DNA of 62,500 nt from Symbiodinium natans (GCA_905221605.1 CAJNDS010002095.1:315001-377500); one strand, 5' to 3'; positions 19,401 through 29,379 are shown, counted from the stretch's first letter. Translations and numbers: made by a program. Notes: a model not told the origin generated them from the sequence alone.

Positions 19401-22400
19401 TCCAAAAATGCTGGGGGAAGCCGTGTTCCAACAGGAATCTAAACCTTGTAGGTCATTGCTTGGACAACCGCTAGGGTTCTTGGACAACCATCTGTACTAG
19501 CCGCTAGGGTCAGGGTCTAGGGTTTAGGGATTAGGGTATAGGGTTTAGGGTTTAGGGTTTAGGGTTTAGGGTTTAGGGTTTAGGGTTTAGGGTTTGTGAA
19601 GGGTTTAGGGCTTAGGGTCTAGCGCTTAGGGTTTGGCTGCTGGGGCTTGGCATGACACGCCTCTTTGAAGGCGGCGTAGGGCACCAAGACCAGCCAATAC
19701 ATGGCCTCCACGTTCTTACTTCGCCAATAACCAAAGGGGAAAAAAGGGCTAAACTTTAATGTTCCTGCAAAAAAAGGAAACCCAAAAAGAATAAAAAAAA
19801 AACACAAAACAAGGTTTAACTTTAATATTCCTACCAAATAAGGAAACCCAACAAGTTTAAAGTTCGACTAAAGGCGAAGCAAGTGTTACGACAGTGAGGA
19901 TGGGAGAAGCTGATCACCAGGAAACTGCTCGGGTGTGCTTGCTGAGGGGTTCCGGCTGTTTAGAAGACAGGTGGGGCAGGAGACTACCCCAAAAGGTACT
20001 ACGTAGGAGCCTTTCCTAAACCTCAAACCCAAACCCTAAGGCAAGGTATGCGTCAACCCGGAGCCCTACGGTGATGCGTTTTAAACATGCGGATTTTTAA
20101 ATATCTCAACAGATATTTACATACTACCTCCGTCGGGGTTTCGAGCGGGCCGCCAAGCCCATTTTAAACAAGCGGAATAGCCCTCCACCCCTCCACCTCA
20201 GGCTCCACCCCAGACCCCTCCTCCCTCCACCCCAGACCCCCCCCTCCCTCTTCCACCCCTCCACCCCTCCACCCCTCCACCCATCCACCCATCCACCCCC
20301 TACGGGCGAAGGGGTATTTTGGCCCAAACGCTGAAAAAAAAAACAGTGTCGTCCTTCCTTGCCAAGGAGCATCGACGAGCCATGCCATGCCATAGAGAAC
20401 CTCGAACCTGGTTTAGGGTTTAGGGTTTAGGGTTTAGGGTTTAGGGTTTGGGGTTTGGGGTTTGGGGTGTGGGGTTTGGGGTTTAGGGTTAGGGTTCAAG
20501 GTTAGGGGCTTCTGGGTCTTGGGTTTTTGGGTTTTTGGGTTTTTGGGGTTTTGGGGTTTTGGGGTTTTGGGTTTTTTTGGGTTTTGGGGGTTTGTGTGGG
20601 GGTTCTGAGGTCTTGGGGTCTTAGGGTTTTGGGGTTTCGGGGTCTTGGGGTTTTGGGGCTTGTCAAGGGGCGCGGAGTACAGGGTTTGCGGCTTGAGGTT
20701 TAGGGACTCGGGGTTTGGGGCTGCGGACTTGGGTCTTAGGGTCTCCGTGTCCTAGGTCTCAAAAAAAAACCTAAGCCGAAACCCTAAGCCCTAAGCCCTA
20801 AGCCCTAAACCCGAAACCCTAAACCCTAAACCGTAAACCCTACACCCTAAACCCCCCTAAACCCTAAACCCTAAACCCTCAACCCTCAACCCTCAACCCT
20901 AAACCCTAAACCCTAAACCCTAAACCCTAAACCCTTGCTTGGAAGTCTGCAGGCTTTCTCTTGGCAGGCCCGGCACCACAGCAGCATGCCGCTGCGCGTG
21001 CTGGCTGCACTCTTGGAGCCTGAAGAAGGCGCTTGGGGTGACGTAGGGGGCCCGTGGAAGTAGAATAGTAGAATGTATAGGGTTTAGGGTTTAGGGTTTA
21101 GGGTTTAGGGTTTAGGGTAGTTTAGTGTGGGGTTCGGGCCCTCTTCAATCAGGATGTGTGCTTTTCTTGCACGTGGGGGCCGGCGAGGCTTTTCCCAGAG
21201 CCTGCTGAGCAGTACCTCGCATGACAGCCTACGCTCTAAACTCGTGTTTCCCAGCAACCCTGACCCTTAACCCTGAGAAATCTTAAGCCCTAAGCTCTAA
21301 ACCCTAAACCCGTAGTATTCTTTAAAGTTTGAAGGGATCTCTCATTCCGAAACCCCTCAACACCCCAACTCCCCCAACCCGCCACTTAGAGTCCTCGACC
21401 CCGGACGCGCGGAAAAAAAACAAAAAAACCTGAATGACAGGAAAACCCTCTGCTGAAGGCTAAGGGTTTAAGGCCTCAAAGCCCCCTAAACCCTAAACCC
21501 CAAACCCCAAACCCTAAACCCTAAACCCTAAACCCTTCAGAGCCTAAGCTCCCTCGAAAGAAGTGGTGCTGCCAGGCGCCTCGGCAGAAGTCGTAGAGGC
21601 TCTTCAAGAGCATCAGCGAGAAGTAGATGAACATGTTAAGCCAGGTCCTGGAGAGGTTCAGGGCTTGGGGTTCAGGGTTAACTCAAACCCTAAAGCTTTG
21701 TGGTTTCCGGCCGGGTGTGGGGTGCTGGTCTTTCGGTGTAAATGTTCGATAGGCCCCACACCCACCTCCCAAAGCGCAGGGCCCTCACCCCAGCAGCACC
21801 GACACTCCAAAGACCAAAACACCGAACTTACTTAAGCCCCAAAGACCCTTGAGTAACCTAGGAATAAAAAGGTGCCCTTTTTGGCTTAAAGTGGCGATAA
21901 GGGAACCCCAAAACCCTAAATAACGAAATAAGGGCCTAGCAGCTCACTGAACGAACTTAGGAATAAAAAGGTGCCCTTTTTGGTTTAAAGTGGTTCTAAG
22001 GGAACCTAAAACCCTAAATAATGAAATAAGGGCCTACTCTGGGTTCCAGTAACTTACTGAAGCCCCAAAGAGCCCCTCTGGACTCAATAGTCCTTAGGTG
22101 TGGGGAGGCCTGGGTCTCACATCAAAGGGCGCGCGGCCCTAAACCCTAAGCCTTTTGAAACCCTGACCCCCCAAACCACCCTAAGTGCCGATCTTCTGGG
22201 TACCGCTCTCCCTAAACCCCCTAAACCCTGAACCCTAAACCATAAACCCTAAACCCTAAACCCTAAACCCTAAACCCCGAAACCCTAGACCCTAAACCCT
22301 AAATAAACCCCCCTAAACCCTGAACCCCTGAACTTTAAACCCTCAACCCTAAACCCTCTGAGGCAAGCTGCCAGAGTGTAAAGGTTGTGAAGGTCTCAAA

Positions 22401-22968
22401 GCCCCACTTCCCTCAGCTGCGCGGGCAGGGTTGAGGGTTTAGGGTTTAGGGTTTAGGGTTTAGGGTTTAGGGTTTAAGGTTTAGGGTTTAGGGTTTAGGG
22501 TTTAGGGTTTAGGGTTTAGGGTTTAGGGCTGAGGGTTTAGGGCTTAGGGTTTAGGGCTTAGGGTTTACGGTGTAGGGTATAGGGATTGTAGGGTTTAGCA
22601 TCATGTACCCACATGGTAGGTACTCAGGATCTTAAGGGTTTAGGGTTTTAGGGTTAGGGCCCAAAGAAGTAGTGACTTACGAAAACAGGAGCCTATAAAT
22701 AATTACCAATACTCCCCGTGCGTAAGGTGCTTCTTCTGCTCTAAGGCAAGATCACAGCATATGGGGTTTACGAAAACAGGGGAACCCCTAAGCTAGACCC
22801 CAAATAGTAGGATTCCCTTGTAATCAGGACCCCAAGAAGGTATCCCAGTTTTCAGAAAACACCATATGACAACTTGCCATCCCCGTGGCGAAAGGGAAAC
22901 TCCACGGCGATGAAGGCAACGCCCCAGCACACCGCCCGCGAAGCCAAAGCCCATTTTGCAGAGCTCCT
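16490..22968 (-). CDS. multi-exon membrane protein, AIG1/FAR-17a-like
   Basis: Exons, minus strand: 22,968-22,874 (CWGVAFIAVEF, ends HGDGK); 21,647 to about 21,560 (TWLNMFIYFSLMLLKSLYDF); 19,714 to about 19,650 (NVEAMYWLVLVPYAAF); 17,912-17,836 (VVLMNLELATMSCGVSIYHS); 17,428-17,380 (IYFGVVYIGFNWIVHE); 17,169-17,119 (VKGGWTYFFPTAPAGFC); 16,582-16,490 (VLSFGIGALLSQCMAR, stop TAG). Phases fit at the 22,874/21,647 join (AA plus G gives Lys) and at 17,836/17,428 (GG plus G gives Gly). Hydrophobic segments come in the order of the Far-17a/AIG1 family: a W-L-N helix after a glycine turn, YWxL, LMxLE, YIGxNW then G-W-x-Y, and a last helix. Human AIG1 and ADTRP hydrolyse fatty-acid esters of hydroxy fatty acids in membranes. 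Thr in KTWLN may match the catalytic Thr. The exon with the catalytic His was not found (expected between 19.6 and 17.9 kb). Start not determined. The introns carry telomere arrays, a MITE and an exon duplication. Confidence 0.55.
17117..17383. repeat. exon-derived direct duplication flanking a 210-bp intron
   Basis: Positions 17,117-17,173 and 17,328-17,383 are near-identical copies (shared core GAAGAAGTACGTCCAGCC). On minus both contain GAG|GTCAAG, so GT at 17,379 and AG at 17,170 bound an intron equal to one repeat unit. Nested inside, 17,086-17,120 recurs at 17,174-17,209 (ACCCGAACCTGAAGT). Confidence 0.8.
17235..17316. repeat. family-G dispersed repeat (CCTAGGAA type)
   Basis: CCTAGGAAAAAAGGGTACCC followed by TTTTTGG, later AAGGGAACCCC and AAAAAAGGGCCT. 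The same ordered blocks occur twice in tandem at 21,857-22,036 and partly at 23,424 and 8,090. The interior is palindromic at GGGTACCC. Confidence 0.6.
17430..17830. other. intronic AT-rich stretch
   Basis: Lies inside the AIG1-like gene between two phase-compatible exons. It contains an AT microsatellite and sequence unrelated to telomere repeats. No coding signal seen. Confidence 0.5.
18504..18623 (+). CDS. short plus-strand ORF, doubtful
   Basis: A 39-codon frame from ATG (starts MEVDIPGQAYSPDDPPNP, contains ENRYKLWKTYA) with natural-looking composition. It sits inside the span of the minus-strand AIG1-like gene, and a minus frame (GGSSGEYACPGISTSIA) is also open. Probably fortuitous, but noted because the peptide is not repeat-like. 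Confidence 0.2.
   Translation: MEVDIPGQAYSPDDPPNPVQALSDPRENRYKLWKTYASI
18962..19055 (-). CDS. possible exon within the AIG1-like gene
   Basis: A GC-rich island between CCCTAAA units (left) and G-strand repeats (right). The minus strand is open in two frames (DGGLARRTTRLTLGSALGLP before GTTGAGG, or PLGLPGRRGLGPSHDAADPG). It could supply the missing segment between the 19.7 and 17.9 kb exons, but no frame clearly matches the family. Confidence 0.3.
19505..19595. repeat. G-strand telomere-like array
   Basis: TTTAGGG units with a few TATAGGG variants inside the AIG1-like gene. Confidence 0.9.
19715..19883. mobile_element. family-E short inverted-repeat element forming an intron end
   Basis: Left end CTTACTTCGCC (19,715-19,725), right end GGCGAAGCAAG (19,873-19,883): 11-bp terminal inverted repeats with one mismatch. 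The interior is A/T-rich with repeated AAACTTTAA and AAGGAAACCCAA blocks. A diverged relative lies at 56,197-56,363. On minus the element ends GGCGAAGTAAG and coding sequence NVEAMYW starts at the next base, so the terminal repeat supplies the 3' splice site. Confidence 0.7.
20180..20300. repeat. CCACCCCT minisatellite
   Basis: Pyrimidine-rich tandem units CACCCCTC/CACCCATC. The long overlapping Gly/Trp-rich minus frames are products of this repeat, not genes. Confidence 0.8.
20410..20660. repeat. G-strand telomere-variant region
   Basis: Starts as TTTAGGG, passes into TTTGGGG and then TTTTTGGG/TCTTGGGG units: a gradient of repeat types. A C-strand array follows at 20,790-20,938. Confidence 0.85.
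20940..21060 (-). CDS. possible exon
   Basis: A minus frame open for about 38 codons (contains AFFRLQECSQHAQRHAA and GLPRESLQTSK), between a C-strand array (left) and a G-strand array (right, 21,075-21,118). It lies inside the span of the AIG1-like gene and could be an alternative or missed exon. Frame choice uncertain. Confidence 0.3.
21857..22036. repeat. family-G repeat, tandem pair
   Basis: Two units of about 82 bp, at 21,857-21,938 and 21,956-22,036. Both have TAGGAATAAAAAGGTGCCCT, then TTTTTGG, AAGGGAACC, AACCCTAAATAA and GAAATAAGGGCCTA. Non-coding. Related to 17,235-17,316. Confidence 0.8.
22200..22580. repeat. C-strand then G-strand telomere-like arrays
   Basis: C-strand units at about 22,200-22,350, a short GC-rich segment, then G-strand units at 22,435-22,580. 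Located in the first identified intron of the AIG1-like gene. Confidence 0.9.
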
Positions 22969-23028
22969 CTGCAGGGGCCCACCATGTGAAGTAGGGTGAT
23001 TATACCAGAAATTCCAAAAGCACACCCA

Positions 23029-23078
23029 ATATATATATATATATATATAGACATATATATATATATATATATATATAT
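23029..23078. repeat. AT microsatellite
   Basis: TA dinucleotide tract, about 50 bp, just upstream (in sense) of the first recognised AIG1-like exon. Confidence 0.85.
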
Positions 23079-23469
23079 GGACTCATCGATATTTCTGAGG
23101 AACCCTACTTATATCCACCAGTAACGGCATGATGAATCCTGTTTCGTAAACCTAAGGCCCAAGCCCCTCCATGACTGTCTAGACACTGAGAAGAGTTTCG
23201 GGATTGTAGGGTATAGGGCTTAATGTGCAGATGGGATTGTAGGGTTAGGGCTTAACGTGCAGATGGGATTGCAGGGTTGAGGGCTTAATGTGCCGATTGA
23301 AGAAAAGCTATCCCGAATGTACCCAAAATGCTATCATCCTCAAAAAATCTTGGGGAACACGACGACAGAGTCGTAAATTGCCACAAAAAACCCTGAAGCC
23401 CGAAGCCGAACTTCCTTGAAAGAACCTAGGAAGGAAAAGGGTGCCCTGCTTTGTTTCAGGGGTGTAGAG

Positions 23470-23545
23470 TTGGGATGTTCCCCCTTATACTAACAGTCCT
23501 TAATAAGGATTGTAATTGGGGGGTATTCTAATCCCCATTAAGGAC
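23470..23545. mobile_element. family-B palindromic element, copy 2 (right arm degraded)
   Basis: Left arm TTGGGATGTTCCCCCTTATA and CTAACAGTCCTTAAT match copy 1. The right half keeps ATTAAGGAC but lacks the terminal AACATCCC. Confidence 0.65.
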
Positions 23546-23834
23546 GTAGAAGCCGTTTGTTCATAGCCTGCCCCAAAGAATTGCACTTTGAGAGTCCTTG
23601 CAGCCGTAGGGCCACCACGGTTTACCCTGCAAGCACTTTGTGCCTTGAACGTTCCCTAAACCCCTGAAGTGGCAGTCGATACATACAAAATGTATCTGAA
23701 CCCTACAAAGCCCTGCCCCCGACCCCTAAACGCGACACCCTGGGCCCTGAGCCTAAATCCCAAACCCTAAACCCGAAACCCTAAACCCTGAACCCTAAAC
23801 CTTAAACCTTAAATCCTACTATATTCATCTTGCC

Positions 23835-23915
23835 AACACAAGGCCTCTCTGCACCATCTGACTCAGCGAAGCCGCCCCGGCGCCTCCACCGGGCCTTCCG
23901 GTGTAGGTCGATGGG
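23835..23915 (-). CDS. candidate exon
   Basis: Two minus frames are open for about 26 codons (STYTGRPGGGAGAASLSQMV, or IDLHRKARWRRRGGFAESDG). Degraded C-strand repeat on the left, TTTGGGG/TTTAGGG on the right. It lies upstream of the AIG1-like exons and may belong to its 5' part or to a neighbour. Confidence 0.3.
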
Positions 23916-24599
23916 ATTGGGGTTTGGGGTTTAGGGTTTAGGGCTTAGGGTTTAGGGTTCAGGGTTGAGGAGGATTGGGGATTAGGCTGGGTGTACCTGG
24001 GACACTCTTTTGGGGTATAGGGTTTAGTTTAGGGTATAGGGTTTATAGGGTTTAGGGTTTAGGGTTTAACTAGGGTTTAGGGTTCAGGGTTTAGGAGGTT
24101 TGGGAACTAGGGTCTAGCTGGGACACTCTTTACCTACAGTTGTACGGGTTTCTACCTACTAATTCAGGGTAGTAGTAGTAACTAAGCTGTAGGTGAATAG
24201 AGTCCCGGGTAGGGATGAGGGTTGAGGCATTAGGGTTTAGGGCTTAGGGGGGCAGTGTACGGTTTAGGGCTTTGGTGCTTAGGGATTGCCTGGACCCCCA
24301 AAGTATGCAAAGCCTATACAAGGACCATTGTTTTTCATACTTTGGAAGGTTTAGGTAGGGGTTTGGGACCTAGAGCTTGCGGAGGCTTTAGTCATGCAAT
24401 AGGGCTTTCTTGGTCTACTTCGGCTATGCTGGCTTTAGATGTCAAGTCTAAAGCGCTACTACCGCAGGATCTGTAACTCCCAGGACCCATGTAACAGTAC
24501 ACACTTGGGCACTCAAGGGGCTCCTATCTAGCAGCTGTCGGATTTGAGTCGGGTTTCGGGCCTCAGAAGATAGCATACTGGTACATGGACCCCTAGGGA

Positions 24600-24672
24600 A
24601 AGAGTCCGAGTTCCGGGCATGGAGGAGGGCCACAGCGAGTGTGGACAGCAAAAGGTAGGCCAAACACCACCA
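24600..24672 (-). CDS. candidate exon encoding a hydrophobic segment
   Basis: A minus frame (CLAYLLLSTLAVALLHARNS) reads as a signal-like or transmembrane helix and stays open for about 70 codons to 24,448. Function unknown. Confidence 0.35.
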
Positions 24673-24749
24673 GAAGCCAGTAACCTGTGGTTGATGCAGG
24701 GCTTTAGGGTTTAGGGTTTAGGATTTAGGGTGTGGCTGGTCCACATGGC

Positions 24750-24845
24750 TGGTTCTTGGTAGGGAGTGAGGGAATGAGGTACCCTACATAATCCCTTAAA
24801 GGGTACATATGGGGGGCTAAGTCCCTCATTCCCTACTAAGAACCA
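24750..24845. mobile_element. family-D palindrome
   Basis: Left arm TGGTTCTTGGTAGGGAGTGA, then GGGAATGAG. Right arm CTCATTCCCTACTAAGAACCA. The 96-bp element is a near-complete inverted repeat with a 30-bp loop. Only one copy seen. Confidence 0.7.
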
Positions 24846-25064
24846 GGGGGGCTGATACAGGGAAGGACCCCCTTTGTGCTGTGCTAAGTAGAGCTTATAG
24901 TTGTTCCTTATGTTCTTGTTTTTCTGAACACCCCTTCCCTGGAGGAGTTAAGGGTTGAGGTCGCTGATAAACAGGGGGGATCGGGGTTGACCCTTTGCAG
25001 TGGGAAGAGGGTCTGGCCTAGCGGATGAAGTCATGATTCCGATGGACAGACAAGCTCATATGGT

Positions 25065-25290
25065 TTAGGGTGCTCCTGACCTGCAATCAATCCAAGCAGC
25101 ACGCGCGGCCAGAATGATCACCAGCCTTTCGGGCAAGAATCTGCAGAGCGTCATGGGCGGCATTCGGGACAAGTGTCGGAAGACGGAAATTGACCACACT
25201 TTGACTTTTATGCTGCTTCGACTGCTCTCCACACGAAGACACACACTTGATTGAACATGAAAATACAGCCTAAACTCAAGCCCCATGAGA
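25065..25290. CDS. coding-like island, strand uncertain
   Basis: On plus an open frame (contains AARMITSLSGKNLQSVMGG and CRKTEIDHTLTFMLL) ends at a stop near 25,252. On minus a 73-codon frame is also open. The plus peptide looks more natural, which would break the otherwise uniform minus orientation. Not resolved. Confidence 0.25.
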
Positions 25291-25589
25291 TTTCCTGGGC
25301 CTTGGTGTTTGGAAGCCTAGATACGGCCTAAGTTGAACCATGGGACTATGGGCATAAGGGTTAACTCTTTGTGCCCCGGGGTCCTCTGTCCAGAGGGATG
25401 CTGGCACTTGCTTGGGCTCGAGCTAGAGCCTTAGGGTTTTATTTGGGTTCTTTGAGCAGCAGCTTTGCAACAGTCAGGATCAACAACCTAACCCCTCTTT
25501 CCCATGCTAGCTTGTAGAAGCCGTAAACCCTAAACCCTAAGCCCTATAAACCCTAAACCCAAAACCTACGCTTCCCCATGTTTCCGCCG

Positions 25590-25705
25590 CGTCACCCAAC
25601 AAGGACGGGTGCGAGGAGCCAATCGAGACGATCCCAGTCCATGGCAAGCGCAAGGATGGCTATTGCTGGGGGCCTTTTGCCATGCACGTACTTGCAATTC
25701 TGTGG
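25590..25705. CDS. coding-like island, strand uncertain
   Basis: Plus frame: NKDGCEEPIETIPVHGKRK, then GYCWGPFAMHVLAILWLP. Minus frame: PPAIAILALAMDWDRLDWLL. Both are plausible. C-strand repeat on the left, degraded CCTAAAG units on the right. Confidence 0.25.
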
Positions 25706-26359
25706 CTGCCTATTTCAAACCCCAAAGCCTAAAGCCTAAAGCCTAAACCCTAAACCCCCCAAACTCAAAGCCCTTGTGGTTCCGGCCAGGAGCTATGTAG
25801 GCCATGTGCTGAGGCGCTGGTGGCTGTCGGTTCTTGCGTGCACTGTGTGGTGCTCGGGCGGCAGGGGTTTGTGCGGTTTAGGGTTTAGGGTTCAGGGTTC
25901 AGGGTGGAGGGTTTAGGGGGTGGGGGGAATCCCTGCGGAATAAGCAGCTGCGAGCGAGGCATGACGTCCTGTGGACCCCAACCCTAAACCCCCATGCCAC
26001 AACTTCTGCAGTCTCTAAGTTGTGTTACACTTGGTTGCTTTTACTTCCTGCTTCTTGGGGGGGGGAATGGGAGGGCTTCTAGGGGCTTTCTGTACAACGC
26101 TTGGGGCATCAGAGTTGCTGCACCGGGGGCTCACGGTAGTAAACAACTGAGGGTCCAGGTTCGAGGGTTTGGGGCCTGTAGGCAAAACGCTCAACTCCTA
26201 AACTTTAACCCCACAAGCCGTACACCTCAAGACCACATCTTCGATCCACTTGTGCGCCTTGTGCATTCTGTGAGAGTTCCCTGCACATGGTTACTGGGCT
26301 TAGGAGATCTTATTATTTTAAATGGCTAGGTTTAGGCTCGTTCCTGTGCGGTTCGGCAA

Positions 26360-26490
26360 CGCAGACGAGATTCCTGCTGGTGCGAGCTTGGCATACTGTG
26401 CTTTGCAGAGCTTGGGGTGCAGGGATTTCTGGGGATCGGACCCATGGTGCTCGGTGAAGGAGTCGTAGAGGATCACGGAGCCGGGTGCGG
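26360..26490 (-). CDS. candidate exon, unknown product
   Basis: A minus frame (contains APGSVILYDSFTEHHGSDP and KSLHPKLCKAQYAKLAP), about 40 codons, natural composition. No family recognised. Would be an upstream exon of the minus-strand gene array. Confidence 0.45.
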
Positions 26491-26730
26491 ACTGATTTGC
26501 GCTTCAAGGTTTAGGGTTTACCCATGTACACTTAGGCCGTAAAGCTACTTCCTAGGAACCCCTTTAAAGCCCAAGTATACAGTATACTGGTGCATGCATC
26601 CTTCGGGTAGGGTGTGTAGGGCTTTAGGTTTCGGGGAAGGCGATAGGCTTCCGCCTCGTGGCTTTGAGGCATGCGGATTGGAGTGTTCAAGGTATCATGT
26701 CAGGGCAGGGTTTGAAGGATCACAGGAGCC

Positions 26731-26913
26731 GTGGACCTAGTTATAGGAGGCCATCAGGACGATCCTTCAACGACTATTACTATTGTACTGTGGGGCTTGG
26801 GGAGGGCCGAGCCGGCATCCGCCCATAGGCCCCCACCTACGGGCCCAAAACAGAACGTTTACATCAAGATATGCTATTGCGTAGCGGATACTCCCGAAGA
26901 AGCTTCTGCTTAG
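26731..26913. CDS. coding-like island, strand uncertain
   Basis: The plus frame of 60 codons (contains DLVIGGHQDDPSTTITIV and VYIKICYCVADTPEEASA, stop TAG) looks protein-like. The minus frame (SFFGSIRYAIAYLDVNVLFW) does as well. Only transcript data can decide. Confidence 0.25.
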
Positions 26914-26999
26914 GTGTGCTTTGACTTGCCTCTAAATTCCCTCAACCCTCAACCCTGAACACTAAACCCTATAAACCCTTAACCCTAAACCCTAAAGTA

Positions 27000-27195
27000 C
27001 CCTAAACCCTAAACACCCTAAACACCCTATAAACCCTATAAACCCTATAAACCCTACAAACCCTACAAACCCTACAAACCCTACAAACCCTACAAACCCT
27101 ATAAACCCTATAAACCCTATAAACCCTATAAACCCTATAAACCCTATAAACCCTATAAACCCTATAAACCCTATAAACCCTATAAACCCTATAAA
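27000..27195. repeat. CCCTATAAA / CCCTACAAA tandem array
   Basis: About 20 units of a 9-bp variant of the telomere repeat (CCCTA-TA-AA), with an inner block of CCCTACAAA. The phase-3 unit makes a long Tyr-Arg-Val repeat ORF on minus, which I treat as an artefact. Confidence 0.9.
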
Positions 27196-27199
27196 CCCT

Positions 27200-27295
27200 C
27201 AACCCCTCGAAGCAAAGCTGCGCGGGCAAACATCGGGCGATCTGAGCGCGCGGCGGCGCCCACGAGCTCCTGGAGGCAATTCGCAAACTGGTACT
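27200..27295 (-). CDS. candidate exon
   Basis: A minus frame of about 27 codons (contains QFANCLQELVGAAARSDRP and MFARAAL). C-type array on the left, TTTAGGG on the right beyond 27,310. Confidence 0.4.
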
Positions 27296-27373
27296 GTATA
27301 CCTTGGAACCCCAATTAGGGTTTAGGGTTTTGGGGTTTAGGGTTTAGGGTGTAGGGTTTAGGGTTTAGGGTTA

Positions 27374-27485
27374 GGGTACTTCTGAACCCAATTATAAGTC
27401 TACTTACAAGCTAATTAGAGGACTTAGGGTGCTTGTAAGTACAGTTATAATTGGGGTTAGAAGTACCCTGAACCACCAAGTACTT
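27374..27485. mobile_element. family-A palindromic element, copy 2
   Basis: Arms GGGTACTTCTGAACCCAATT and AATTGGGGTTAGAAGTACCC, with the inner TATAAGTCTACTTACAAG and CTTGTAAGTACAGTTATA shared with copy 1. The outer right end keeps TGAACCACCAAGTACT. The left outer end is replaced by telomere-like repeat. Confidence 0.75.
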
Positions 27486-28004
27486 CCAGGGACTTATCAA
27501 TTTCATACTCAAAGGCTCCAGCAACCCTTTTTTTAGGCCCCCGACATGCAAGGGTCTAGGGGTGCATGTACAAGATGTATAGGGTTCAGGTGAGGGATCG
27601 CAAGCATCCAGAGCTGTGCACGGAGATCAACTGTCTTCGAGGTTGGTGAGTTTGGGGACTGTGCGCTGAGAACTCTCACCCCACACCTCCAGCGATCTCA
27701 TTGTTGGCCTAGGCGCTAGTGACCTTTGTAACGGCCAACTATATTTAGGGATACACGAACCCCAAAGTCAACTTCAGAAATGGAGCGTTCTCAAGCAATG
27801 GGCTTTGTTCAGGAGCATTCAATCTTTAACCAGGATGGCCCTTTTCCCATTCCTAAACATGGTCCTCTTGAACCCCCAATAAGGGTAAATATAACATGTC
27901 CCAAGGGCCTACCGAGTTCGGGTATGTCATGGCCAGGCAGTCCTCAGACTTCGTCCCGGAGATTTCACCCTTGAGGACGTGCGAACCTTCCGACATGGAA
28001 GGGT

Positions 28005-28536
28005 TCATTGCGACTGTGGGGAGAAGGGCAGGAAGAGGACCGCTGTGAGAAGACAAGGTGCTGCGTGGCACAGACACGTGCAGATGTCGTGTGCAGATCT
28101 CGTGGGTAGGTCCGACATATAGCTGGGTTCGCGTGTCAACCCTGATCTCATGAATTCACCTAACTCCACAACGTATGCCCCTACCCTCAACTGAACTCGG
28201 GAACGCTTAGCAAACACGCCATTGGCATTGTCAGTTAGAAAGGACAGGAGAACATGTGCACACGATGTGCGGAAGCTTTGCGAAAGTTTAAAGCAAAGTT
28301 GGCCCACTGGTTGCTTGAAATTCGTGCCTGGGAAGAAGCCAATGGCCCCGTTCAACGGCTCGGCCTGCGGATGCATGCTTGTCAGGACTGAGTATCGGTT
28401 GGTTCTTTTTATCGGACACATGGGCGGGCTTGATGTTCGGAAGCGTAAACATACAGGTCTTGCCAGGCCATTCTTCGAATTCAAGCGAGACTCATCTCTA
28501 CCAATCCTCAGCCCAACCCCCGAGTGTCGAGGATAA
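28005..28536. CDS. non-repetitive coding-like region, strand unresolved
   Basis: About 500 bp without telomere-like repeats. The minus frame is open for 159 codons (contains PLNGAIGFFPGTNFKQPVGQ); plus frames of 104 and 133 codons overlap (CAHDVRKLCESLKQSWPTG). Length alone favours minus, in line with the neighbours. Unknown family. Confidence 0.35.
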
Positions 28537-29379
28537 CAGTGCCCCGGAAGCAGCTACGACCCAAAACGCCCAACACCGACACCATTTGCTCCCACATACT
28601 TCAGACCCTGTGGCCCCGAGGCTTGCTATGCTAGGTTTTGTGGGGCCCTCCACAGTGTCCCCACCTGGCCTGCATCTGGGTGAGTGGGATGTGCCTCAAA
28701 CCGGTTGCGCGACGGCAATCACAGGCTCAAGGAAACCCAGGGATAAGGGTGTCAGGGATTTGGGGTTGTTGGGGGTTTGAGGGTTAGACGCTCGGAAGCG
28801 GTCTAAACGTAGGCGTGCAGCCCATGTCACTCCTCAGACAGACTAAAAGAAAGCCATCCTTGTCGAGGTCGCGGGTTACGCTAACTCCCTGAGCCCCAAC
28901 AAAGGGGCTCTGCCAAGTCTCTGAAGGCGTGCGAACACAAACAAGGAAGCTCAAGATTGAGTGTAGCTGCTAGGGCCCCTAACGCAGCTTGCAGGCATCT
29001 GTACACCAGAGAACGCGAGCAACGCCTGATTGCAATGTCCCAAGCTTCAATTCAAACCCTAAACCCTGAACCCTGGAAGCCGAAACCGAAAGCAATGAAA
29101 CCCAACAGTTGCAGGGCTTGTAGGGTTCACAATCTATCTTTAGAAGCCTGTCGACACCCTAGCCTTTCACTCTGCTGAACCTGCAGCCCAAAAACACAAG
29201 CCCTAAAGCCCAAGAACTGAAAGATCCGAAACCCTCAAACCCCCAAAGCCCTAAAGCCGGATAAACTTGCTCCAAAGCCCTAAACTTACAGACCCCTCTA
29301 AAACCCTAAATCCTAAGACCTAAAAGCCCTTAACCCTTTAACCCCGGAAAAAACACTAAACTTACTGAACTATTCGCGT

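Noticed and set aside
20310-20330. Second spliced-leader match (TATTTTGGCCCAAACG)
   Set aside because: Only the ATTTTGGC-CAA core fits; the 5' half does not match.
20124-20393. Gly/Trp/Arg-rich minus ORFs of 89 and 74 codons
   Set aside because: They follow the CCACCCCT minisatellite; two frames are open for the same reason.
27002-27286. Minus ORF of 94 codons with Val-Tyr-Arg repeats
   Set aside because: It is the translation of the 9-bp CCCTATAAA array, so the frame is open by construction. Only the non-repeat part (27,200-27,295) was kept.
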